Shown here: positions 35,278 through 43,092 of the stretch, one piece after another
Layout: each line of letters begins with the position of its first letter
Position numbering within the stretch: position 1 is the first letter of the stretch
DNA from: Bacillus sp. DTU_2020_1000418_1_SI_GHA_SEK_038
GTDB taxonomy: Bacteria; Bacillota; Bacilli; Bacillales; Cytobacillaceae
NCBI RefSeq assembly: GCF_032341175.1
Contig: NZ_CP135435.1
Location: 3,224,001-3,288,000 of the forward strand
Reading direction: 5' to 3'
DNA: 64,000 nt
Position numbers and translations under genes: made by a program
Notes under the pieces: model-generated
The model's database searches: none
What the model saw: the letters and a program-made list of their open reading frames with translations, nothing else
What the model was told of the DNA's origin: nothing

Positions 35278-36582
35278 TTATTTCATTTGTTCGTAAGATT
35301 TGCCCCAAAGGTCACTATTCGATTCAATTACTCCATTAGTCTCCTTTGCATCGTCAATTTCTGGTTGATTACTGTTTTGAGGACCCTCATCTGTAGACTC
35401 ACTAGGCGGGCTCTCACTGCCAACTGCATCATTGGTAAGAAGACCATACACATCTATTTGATGAATAGGGGGATAATAATCTTCAGATATCACTTCACTT
35501 ATTAGGAGAGCCCCTTTTTCATCATAAATCTCACGAATAACTTTAATGAATAATCCTTCTTTTCCTTGTCTCTCAACTACCTTTTCACCAGGTTTTAATA
35601 GATTATTATATTGCTTAATAATTTTAGGCTTAAAGCTTTGCTCATCCTTTGTAAGTACAGCATACTTATTTAAAAAGGACTTCCCTTTCAGCGAAAGGAT
35701 TAACGTATTGTCAATAGATTCCATATTAATTTCAAATGGCACTTCATTCGGATTAGCAAAAATAAGATCTATATTTTTTTGTGAATCTACTTTTGCTTCA
35801 AAACCTATTGGGATATATCCCGGCTTTTCAATGCCGATATTTCTTTCAATAATAGCAAAATTAGTCGGCAAAATTAATTGATAGATTCCAGAAGATATGG
35901 CATTTATGGCTTCTGCAGACTCGTTCTTAAGTCCCTTTTCTTCTATCAACTCAAGCAGTGAGAACCTTTTATTAGCTGGAATCTCAATTGTGGAAAGTTT
36001 ATCCAATATACTGCTAAAATAAATTGTATCTGTTTTAACTTGAACCTCTTGAATAACAACATCTTCGTTAGTACCTGAACCTGTAATATAGTCTTCAAGC
36101 TTTAATTCAAGTTGCTCAGATTGTAAAAGTGTTGCACTTTTTAACAAGTCTGTCTGTAATTTCTCAAAGTCAATAGATTGGGAATCTATTGCTGGGTAAG
36201 AATTCAAGATAGCATCTTCTAGAGTGTACTCTTCAAAATGAACATTAACCAAATTCTCTTGCCCATTTTGTGCTGTATTAACTGATTCCATAACATTAAA
36301 ACGAAACAAAGCATTGTCTAACTGGATCTGACTTTCTTTAAAACGAATATTTATAACCATATCATCTAACCAAATGGTCAGCTGCTCGTCTACCGCTCTC
36401 ATCGCCTCTGATTCAGTTTTGTCTGAAATATTAACATTTCCAACCATTGTATTCTCATCAAAGGTGTCAATGTTATTTAACATCAAATTAAAGGCGGAAG
36501 CTCCATAGTGTGAGAAGGCGAAGATAAAAAAAGTACAAAGGAAAAGCACAATAAAAATTTTAACGCCCTGCTTGTTTTTCAC
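35278..36582 (-). CDS. Membrane-anchored protein with degenerate VanW-like domain, pilus-locus associated
   Basis: The 434-residue product has a membrane anchor at about residues 8-28 and otherwise lies outside the membrane. Residues about 205-310 resemble a VanW domain: RFSLLELIEEKG, then SSGIYQLILPTNFAIIERN, PGYIPIGFEAKVD, and DLIFANPNEVPFEINMES. The usual GGGICQVSS core is replaced by ISSGIYQLI, so the conserved glycines and cysteine are lost. After it comes a short G5-like beta region (VVERQGKEGLFIKVIREIYDEKG) and an acidic, Ser/Pro-rich tail. Its place directly upstream of pilB, with a 24-base gap, argues for a pilus-related job, perhaps at the cell wall. The function is unknown. Confidence 0.7.
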   Translation of the reverse strand: MKNKQGVKIFIVLFLCTFFIFAFSHYGASAFNLMLNNIDTFDENTMVGNVNISDKTESEAMRAVDEQLTIWLDDMVINIRFKESQIQLDNALFRFNVMESVNTAQNGQENLVNVHFEEYTLEDAILNSYPAIDSQSIDFEKLQTDLLKSATLLQSEQLELKLEDYITGSGTNEDVVIQEVQVKTDTIYFSSILDKLSTIEIPANKRFSLLELIEEKGLKNESAEAINAISSGIYQLILPTNFAIIERNIGIEKPGYIPIGFEAKVDSQKNIDLIFANPNEVPFEINMESIDNTLILSLKGKSFLNKYAVLTKDEQSFKPKIIKQYNNLLKPGEKVVERQGKEGLFIKVIREIYDEKGALLISEVISEDYYPPIHQIDVYGLLTNDAVGSESPPSESTDEGPQNSNQPEIDDAKETNGVIESNSDLWGKSYEQMK

Positions 36583-36613
36583 CTAGCCGACTCCCCTTTG
36601 ATCTGCTTATCAC

Positions 36614-37438
36614 TTACTTATGAAATATAAGTTCTTCTATCTCGATTTCTTCATTCAAATCGGATTTTTCCTTGTTAACTTTTTCTAATAGAACCTCTTC
36701 AGTAAACACAATTTCCTCTATTTCTTCCATGACTGGTTGAGGAACAGGTTCAATTGTATTAGGCATATCTTCTGTTTCCTTATCCCCTATATCATTTCCT
36801 TCAAGTAATTTCTCAATTTCCGACATATAGGTGTTTTCAGTTTGATTTCCTGGATACTCTCTATTACTCACGTCTTCATTAGTACTGATATTTGCCACCC
36901 GATTCTCAAGAAATGAAACATCCTCATCAAAGTCTAGAGGATCTTCAGGTGTTTTAGTTTCAGTAACTTTTTGTTCATGTAGTTCCTCTCCAGCCTGTTC
37001 TTCCTCGTAGGGGGAATATTCTAGTTCCTTTAAGTCATCCTCTTCTTGAGGAATCTCGATTGCTGTAGCTGCCTCATTTAGTACAAGCGGTAAAGTTTCT
37101 TTTTCTATGACTATATTTGGTTTCTTATCTTCTCTATGTAAAGTTTCTTTTTCTAAGGAAATAATTTCCTCGTCTACTATTTTAGAATCAACTTTCTTTA
37201 AGGCAGTTTCCACTATTCGTTTCTCTAACAAAAGGGATACTAACAAACAAAGCAGAGAAATAATCAATATCGTTTGATACAATGGGAATTGCATATTAGC
37301 CAATAGTCCTACATTTGCTAATAAAAATGCAACACCAATTATCCCTAGTTTCCATTTCCATGAAAACCCCATCGGCAATAAAAACATAATGGGCGCAAGA
37401 ATTAACAACGAAACTATCAAAAATATAACAGTTATCAT
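36614..37438 (-). CDS. Unrecognised membrane protein with long acidic cytoplasmic tail, first gene of the pilus operon
   Basis: I do not recognise this family. The 274-residue protein has three or so hydrophobic segments in the first 65 residues (1-20, 27-45, 52-66) and then about 205 residues rich in Glu, Asp, Ile and Val, with low-complexity segments such as EEIEEIVFTEEVLLEKVNKEK. The tail is probably disordered or helical. A GGGGG/AGAGGA purine stretch precedes the ATG. It is the promoter-proximal gene of the minus-strand pilus operon and is divergent from the minor pilin operon. A scaffolding or localisation role is possible but nothing in the sequence shows it. Confidence 0.75.
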   Translation of the reverse strand: MITVIFLIVSLLILAPIMFLLPMGFSWKWKLGIIGVAFLLANVGLLANMQFPLYQTILIISLLCLLVSLLLEKRIVETALKKVDSKIVDEEIISLEKETLHREDKKPNIVIEKETLPLVLNEAATAIEIPQEEDDLKELEYSPYEEEQAGEELHEQKVTETKTPEDPLDFDEDVSFLENRVANISTNEDVSNREYPGNQTENTYMSEIEKLLEGNDIGDKETEDMPNTIEPVPQPVMEEIEEIVFTEEVLLEKVNKEKSDLNEEIEIEELIFHK

Positions 37439-37657
37439 TCCTCTACACCCCCATGAGAATTATAATCCCAATTTATCACAAAAACCGCAGGAAAAATGTT
37501 ACAGATTATCAAAACCTACTAAAAAAGACCTAAAATAAAACATATAATGGATGATACATATTGTATAATAAAAGTGGGTATTTAGGAAGATTATTAATGT
37601 GTGACTTTTCTAGTATTCCATTAATATGCAATCGACCTCAAAAGGAGGTAATATGTT

Positions 37658-38086
37658 GTGCATTGTGATAATCAAAAAGGATTAACCTTGGTAGAAGTAC
37701 TACTATCTATTGTTATTTTGACGATAATCCTCGGTACTATTATTAAATTTTTCCCCCAAATGGGAATGATGAACAAACAGAATGAGATTAAACAGGAGGC
37801 AGTGAATATTGCAAAAGAAATATTAATTGATTGGCAGAATAAAGGGGATGACCTGAAGAAATTCCTTACTAATCCGTCTAGTAATGTCCTTCCTGGATAT
37901 AGCCATAATGATGACAAATATTTTTATTTTAATGAAACAAAAGGAAATTTAAATATTGAAGTAAAAATTAGAAAGAAACCTGATTTAGACGGTTATCCCT
38001 CTAAAGCTTATCTCGTTCATATCAAACTTAAAAATAATCAAGGAAAAAAAATAAGTGAAACTTATGGATACATAATTGTTATCTAG
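37658..38086 (+). CDS. Minor prepilin 1 (class III signal, GspI/PilV-like place)
   Basis: The 142-residue precursor starts at GTG 37658 (AAAGGAGG nine bases upstream; an in-frame stop lies just before). A leader of eight residues ends in Lys-Gly, with cleavage at QKG|LTLVEVLLSIVILT and Glu at mature position 5. The mature protein has the N-terminal pilin helix and a small beta-rich head with a C-terminal Tyr/Ile-rich strand. It is first of three plus-strand genes overlapping or nearly so, divergent from the main pilus operon. Similar sets of minor pilins form the initiating tip complex in other species. Confidence 0.87.
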   Translation: MHCDNQKGLTLVEVLLSIVILTIILGTIIKFFPQMGMMNKQNEIKQEAVNIAKEILIDWQNKGDDLKKFLTNPSSNVLPGYSHNDDKYFYFNETKGNLNIEVKIRKKPDLDGYPSKAYLVHIKLKNNQGKKISETYGYIIVI

Positions 38087-38096
38087 GGGGATGGCA

Positions 38097-38537
38097 ATGC
38101 TTAAACAAAATCAAAACGGACTTACTTTAATTGAATTGCTTGCAATAATTTCTATCTTGTCAATTGTAGGTGTAATAATATGGAGTGTGTTTTTCCAAGG
38201 TGTAAAATATTCTAATAATGCTGTAACAAGAAACCAAATGCAACAGGAAGCTAATATTATTACTACAAAACTGAAAGAAATTCATCTAACCTCTGAAAAA
38301 TATTCTATTGTTTCTAACAATGGCATAATTGCAGTAACCTATGATGATAAAAATGGTACTTCACAAGAAGTAATTTTTGAAAATAGTAATTTAGAATTTT
38401 CATCTACATCCATAAATAATAGAATTCCAAAAGAAACTGATACTCGATTTACTCTTATTGTAACTGACAAGGATTCAGGCAATTCACATTCAATCACCAC
38501 CCTTCTATACCGACTGAAAGGGGGAAATAATAAATGA
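38097..38537 (+). CDS. Minor prepilin 2 (GspJ/PilW-like)
   Basis: The 146-residue precursor starts at ATG 38097, six bases after AGGGGG; upstream in-frame starts would include the ribosome-binding site. The leader ends NQNG with cleavage before LTLIELLAIISILSIVG, and Glu is at mature position 5. The mature head has features of the PilW/GspJ group: an N-terminal helix followed by NQMQQEANIITTKLKEIH and a beta-sheet head. It begins ten bases after minor pilin 1 and overlaps minor pilin 3 by four bases. Confidence 0.86.
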   Translation: MLKQNQNGLTLIELLAIISILSIVGVIIWSVFFQGVKYSNNAVTRNQMQQEANIITTKLKEIHLTSEKYSIVSNNGIIAVTYDDKNGTSQEVIFENSNLEFSSTSINNRIPKETDTRFTLIVTDKDSGNSHSITTLLYRLKGGNNK

Positions 38538-39802
38538 TCGTTGAAAATGAAAAAGGTTATACACTTGTTGCTGTACTTTTGACCGTGACAATATTTATGC
38601 TTCTTGCTTTTTCATTTATGGGACAAGCAGCAAATAGTATGAAACAGAATAAGGCTGTGGAAACGAAATCCCAGTCAGTGGCTCTTGCTGAAATGGGGGT
38701 TACTTATTTTCAGCATGCCATCCAAAATATATTTAAATCCAATTATCAATCTATCGTCCAACAGGTTAAATCTATACGTGAGAGCGATAAAATAAAAAGA
38801 ACAAATGATGAATATACACAAATTGCTATGAATTTAATGAAGGATATAATAAAAAATGAATTAAATCCAACCGCCATTTCAATTGATGATAACCCAGGAG
38901 CAAATTTCTCGATACAATATAATAAGAACTCAAATCTTAAACAAGATGGAAAAGTGCTTAAGATAGATTTTAAAAGTATTGGTACCGAAAATGGAAAAAT
39001 CACTACGATTGAAACTGTTATGAATATTGATTTTAGCGAGTTAATGAGTGACAGTGGGACCGGAGAGACTGGTAATACCGGTGTACAAAATGCTATTTTA
39101 CCTTCTGGTAATGACATTCCGGACCCAGGAAATTTAAGTGCTTGTGATAATGATAATAAGAAGGTTGATTATTCAAATATTAAATGTCAAGTAAATGGTA
39201 GCGATAGCTATGATAATAACGATCAATTAATCTTTAATAATTCTATTTTTAAGGTTACCGGTGCACTTTCTCTTCCTCAAATGAACAAGGACATAATTAA
39301 TTCTACATTATATGTACTTGGAAGTATGACTACTGGGAATATGAATAGTCTTACCCATTTAAAATTACATGTTAATGGAGCTGGTCATTTTGGTCACTTT
39401 AATGGAAGCGGATTAACTGATTCAATAATTGAGATTGGTGGAAATGCTAAATTTGATAATATGAAACTTTTGCGGTCTACTATTTATGTTGGTGAATATA
39501 AAGCAAATTTTGGACAAATTAACGGAATGGAGAACTCTGTAATTTTCGTTAATTCTGATACAGATATAAAAGGTCTCGATATTGGAAGTAACTCCACAGT
39601 TTGTGTTAATGGATTTCTAAAAATCGAAAATAATTTTAATAGCAATTCAAATAGTAAAGTCTATGCTAAAAATAGCAATAACAATAATGTAATAAAAGGT
39701 GATGCGGCTTTTAAAGATGGTGGTGCGTGTTCGAGAAAATCTGGATCTCTAATATCTTGGGGCGATCTCTCGATATATGCGGACTATGATTATAAATATT
39801 AG
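38534..39802 (+). CDS. Large minor prepilin (PilX/GspK-like N-terminus) with long Gly/Asn-rich beta domain
   Basis: The 422-residue protein has an eight-residue leader and a prepilin-like site EKG|YTLVAVLLTVTIF, but Ala takes the place of Glu at mature position 5, as in GspK-type tip pseudopilins. An N-terminal helix (to about 60) is followed by a helical region and, from about residue 195, a C-terminal domain of roughly 225 residues with short repeating strands rich in Asn, Gly, Ser and Val (for example LKLHVNGAGHFGHFNG, IIEIGGNAKFDNMK, STIYVGEYKANFGQ). This looks like a beta-helix or bactofilin-like fold. All four cysteines are in this C-terminal part. It closes the minor pilin operon. A tip or adhesive role is inferred. 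Confidence 0.82.
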   Translation: MIVENEKGYTLVAVLLTVTIFMLLAFSFMGQAANSMKQNKAVETKSQSVALAEMGVTYFQHAIQNIFKSNYQSIVQQVKSIRESDKIKRTNDEYTQIAMNLMKDIIKNELNPTAISIDDNPGANFSIQYNKNSNLKQDGKVLKIDFKSIGTENGKITTIETVMNIDFSELMSDSGTGETGNTGVQNAILPSGNDIPDPGNLSACDNDNKKVDYSNIKCQVNGSDSYDNNDQLIFNNSIFKVTGALSLPQMNKDIINSTLYVLGSMTTGNMNSLTHLKLHVNGAGHFGHFNGSGLTDSIIEIGGNAKFDNMKLLRSTIYVGEYKANFGQINGMENSVIFVNSDTDIKGLDIGSNSTVCVNGFLKIENNFNSNSNSKVYAKNSNNNNVIKGDAAFKDGGACSRKSGSLISWGDLSIYADYDYKY

Positions 39803-39848
39803 CTCAACTTTCCCACATATTATTAACACAAATTTTTATCACTATTAT

Positions 39849-39876
39849 AAAGACCCCCAAAACCTTGGGGGTCTTT
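39849..39876. terminator. Bidirectional terminator between minor pilins and diguanylate cyclase
   Basis: AAAGACCCCCAA and TTGGGGGTCTTT form a perfect 12-bp stem with a short loop. T residues follow on the plus strand, and TTTATAATAG follows on the minus strand. Confidence 0.92.
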
Positions 39877-39877
39877 C

Positions 39878-41593
39878 CTATTTCACATACTCCGCCACCC
39901 GGTTCCTGCCCGCTCTCTTCGCTCCGACATACAACGCTCGGTCGGCGTGGCGGATTAGGGCAAGCGGTTCATCGGCATCTTGAGGGGCTGATGCCACTCC
40001 GATGGAACCAGTGATATGAACTTGCTGTGGTTGGTCCCGTTTATCGATATGCTGGGTTAGGAGGAATGGATGGTTAGCGATGGCTTGTCTGACTGTTTCA
40101 GCAATTTTTACAGCATTGCTTTTCTTAACGTCTGGGAGAAGGATCACGAACTCTTCTCCACCATATCGTGCAACCATGCCCTTATCGCCGATTAAATCCA
40201 TTAGGACATCTGCTAACTGGCAAAGGATTTCATTCCCGCTTTGATGCCCATACATATCGTTAACAGCTTTAAAGTGGTCAATATCAAGGATGATCAGGGA
40301 GATTTCTTCCCGCACATTTTGCAATATTTTTTCGAATTCGGTGCTTAAAAAGTTCTCAAAATAGCGATAATTGTAAAGCTTAGTTAAAGCACAGCGTTCA
40401 CTTTGTGCTTTTGTTTTTTCATAATTTCTTGCATTTTCGAGTGCTATGGCAAAGTGGGAGCATAGAATATCAACGATCATTAGCTGAGATTTTTCATAGG
40501 CCCTTTTCCCAGAAGATGCTAAGAATAGTACCCCAACGGCCTCGCTATTACGGACAATCGGCATACTTAAAACGCTTTCGACCTTGTCAGGCATATAGCC
40601 TTTCACAATATTCTTCCACTCTTTTTGCGAGCTGAAAAGTGCCGCTTTCTTCTGTTGCCAAACAAGGCCGCTAATCCCTTCACTTTTCCTGAGCGGCTCC
40701 ATTTTAGAACATTTTATTACTCCCTTTTCAACCTGACGAATGATTTGTAATTCCTCATTATCAATGATATCGAGAATATAGGCATAATCGACAGGCAGCA
40801 TTTCTGTCAGCTTCTGAATAAATAAATCCAGTACCTCATCTACATTTAATCTTTCTGCCAGCTGATGGCCGATTTCTGTCGCGCTTTGCAATAATTTATT
40901 TATTTTTCTGCTAGAGTAATATAAATTCAAAATAACTGAAAGGCTGGCAAATGGAATTCCGACAAAAATAAGCGCAACGAGTCCCAATTCTTTATATAGA
41001 ATAAAAAGTACAAAACCCATCGGGAAAGTAATAATTGTTGTAATAGTTTCCCAAATAAAATCAATTCCAAATGTCTCCCGTTTCCCATTATAAAGAACCA
41101 AATTAATGATCCAAATAAAGAAATGATTGAAAACATAATAGAGAATCGGATAAATAGGGATCAGCCAAAAAGAATGATCGATGTCCGCTAATCTTGCACC
41201 AGGGCTGCCGCCAAGCATGTAATAAGTTGCACCGCTCAGGAAAGAAACGAACATAAACATAAGTGAATTTAAAGGAATCCGAAAAAATTGTTCTTTTGGT
41301 AATTTAACTCTTATGAATAAAACAATTATCGTTAACTGAAGAATAATCAATTCAACAAACAAGCCGAATGTTAAAAATACAGCCCAGGCGACCCACTGTA
41401 TTAAAAAAATAGGTGATCCGTTTATAATCATTGGAGTTGCTGCTACAAAGAACGCAAGAATTAGAAAAACGATAATGTCAATTTCATGTCCAGCTATATG
41501 AGGCGGGTATAATTGATAGATTAGCCATAGACTGGGTGGGAATATGAAGAGCCACAGCCCCCAAATCATCTTTTTCTTTATAGCACTTATCAT
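39878..41593 (-). CDS. Membrane diguanylate cyclase (multi-TM, GAF, GGDEF)
   Basis: This protein should synthesise c-di-GMP. The 571-residue product has about eight hydrophobic segments in residues 10-230, a GAF-like domain (about 255-395, including VLDLFIQKLTEMLPVDYAYIL and VLSMPIVRNSEAVGVLFLAS) and a C-terminal GGDEF domain (about 400-570). The active-site motif is GGEEF in VARYGGEEFVILLP, with LTKLYNYRYFENFL and DIDHFKAVNDMYGHQSGNEIL as usual. There is no RxxD inhibitory site at the expected place before GGEEF, so product inhibition through that site seems absent. It lies convergent with the minor pilin operon and upstream of folC on the minus strand. Confidence 0.93.
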   Translation of the reverse strand: MISAIKKKMIWGLWLFIFPPSLWLIYQLYPPHIAGHEIDIIVFLILAFFVAATPMIINGSPIFLIQWVAWAVFLTFGLFVELIILQLTIIVLFIRVKLPKEQFFRIPLNSLMFMFVSFLSGATYYMLGGSPGARLADIDHSFWLIPIYPILYYVFNHFFIWIINLVLYNGKRETFGIDFIWETITTIITFPMGFVLFILYKELGLVALIFVGIPFASLSVILNLYYSSRKINKLLQSATEIGHQLAERLNVDEVLDLFIQKLTEMLPVDYAYILDIIDNEELQIIRQVEKGVIKCSKMEPLRKSEGISGLVWQQKKAALFSSQKEWKNIVKGYMPDKVESVLSMPIVRNSEAVGVLFLASSGKRAYEKSQLMIVDILCSHFAIALENARNYEKTKAQSERCALTKLYNYRYFENFLSTEFEKILQNVREEISLIILDIDHFKAVNDMYGHQSGNEILCQLADVLMDLIGDKGMVARYGGEEFVILLPDVKKSNAVKIAETVRQAIANHPFLLTQHIDKRDQPQQVHITGSIGVASAPQDADEPLALIRHADRALYVGAKRAGRNRVAEYVK

Positions 41594-41677
41594 TTATACC
41601 CCTCCTCTCTAACTTTTATAGGATAATAGTAATAGTAATATGAACATCTTATCAAATTTTCAAAATAATGTCACATA

Positions 41678-42985
41678 TCATTTTTCTACTTTTTCTGCTA
41701 GAAAAGGCTTCATTTCCGATAAAAAGTAAAGAGAGCCTGTTATTACAAGAATATCGTTTTCCTCCAGTGTACTGACATTTTCTTCAATTTCTTTCTTCCA
41801 ATCAGGATTAAAGTGCTTATTCTTATTTCCGCTTAATTCAAATAACGCCTTGGCTTTAGCAGCACGTGGGTAATCGAATTCAACAAATGTGATTTTGTCA
41901 GCAATTGCATCTAAATTCCCAATCATTTTATCCAGTTTTTTATCGGCAAGAGCTGTAAAGATAAGGTTTATTTTTTTATCACTAAAACGCTTTTTAAGCT
42001 CACTTACTAATGCTGCGACTCCTTCTTCATTATGAGCGCCATCAATAACAATGACAGGATCTTTAGACATCATTTCAAATCTGCCTGGCCAGTAAGCCTT
42101 TTTTAAACCGCTGTAAAGATGCTTATCCTCGATTAAAAAGGAATAAAACTTATTTAATACTTCTGCTGCCATTACCGCTAATGCAGCATTCTCTGTCTGA
42201 TGCGTTCCTGCCATCGATATTTCGAGATTGTCCCATTCTTTAAATGGTGTTTTTTGCGTAAATACTTCACCAGTTTGGCTTGATTTGTGATCTTTAATGA
42301 CTATCTGGTTTCCAAGTGAATAGACAGGTGCTTTCATCTCTGCTGCTTTTTCAAGGATTACTTCTAGAGCTTCCTTCTGCTTAACAGCTGTGATCACACT
42401 TATACCTGGTTTAATAATTCCTGCTTTTTCAAAAGCAATCTCCGCATGTGTATCTCCGAGTATGCCTGTGTGGTCAAGACCGATGTTTGTAATGATGGAG
42501 AGAATCGGTAAAATAACGTTAGTTGAATCAAATCTGCCACCGAGTCCTACTTCATAAAGGACAATATCAACTGGGTTTACTCGTCCAAAATATTGAAAAG
42601 CCATGGCTGTAATGATTTCAAATTCAGTCGGACCGCCAAGCTCTGTCTCCTCTAATTCTAGGGAAAGGGGATAGATGTCATTAGCTAACCTGACAATGTC
42701 TTCATCGCTTACTGGCACCCCATTGATCGAAATTCTCTCATTAAATAGTTCGAAATAGGGTGAGGTAAACGTCCCAACCTCATACCCTGCCTCCTGAAGG
42801 ATCGAGCGCAAATAGGTAACAGTTGATCCTTTGCCATTTGTTCCGCCTATATGTACAGCTTTTACCCTTCTCTCTGGGTGTTCCAGTTTTTCCATCATCC
42901 ATTCCATTCTTTTTAGCCCTGGCTTAACTCCAAGCCTGAGCCTAGAGTGAATCCAAGAAACAGCCTCTTCATAAGTTGTGAACAT
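41678..42985 (-). CDS. folC: Folylpolyglutamate synthase / dihydrofolate synthase FolC
   Basis: FolC adds glutamate to dihydropteroate and extends polyglutamate tails of folate. From ATG 42983-42985 (GGAGG upstream) the protein is 435 residues. It shows the P-loop HIGGTNGKGSTV at about residues 43-54, TSPYFELFNERI, the GLGGRFDSTNV motif (Mur ligase-like), NIGLDHTGILGDT, AGTHQTENAALAV and VIDGAHNEEG. In B. subtilis folC directly follows comC; here the pilus locus takes that place. valS lies upstream. Confidence 0.96.
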   Translation of the reverse strand: MFTTYEEAVSWIHSRLRLGVKPGLKRMEWMMEKLEHPERRVKAVHIGGTNGKGSTVTYLRSILQEAGYEVGTFTSPYFELFNERISINGVPVSDEDIVRLANDIYPLSLELEETELGGPTEFEIITAMAFQYFGRVNPVDIVLYEVGLGGRFDSTNVILPILSIITNIGLDHTGILGDTHAEIAFEKAGIIKPGISVITAVKQKEALEVILEKAAEMKAPVYSLGNQIVIKDHKSSQTGEVFTQKTPFKEWDNLEISMAGTHQTENAALAVMAAEVLNKFYSFLIEDKHLYSGLKKAYWPGRFEMMSKDPVIVIDGAHNEEGVAALVSELKKRFSDKKINLIFTALADKKLDKMIGNLDAIADKITFVEFDYPRAAKAKALFELSGNKNKHFNPDWKKEIEENVSTLEENDILVITGSLYFLSEMKPFLAEKVEK

Positions 42986-43092
42986 GTTTACTGCCTCCAA
43001 AGTATGACGTAGTATTATGTATTTTTATAAACCAATTCTCAAATATCAAGAGGAAGACGAACCCAAACAATTGGATTCGCCTTCAATCAAAA

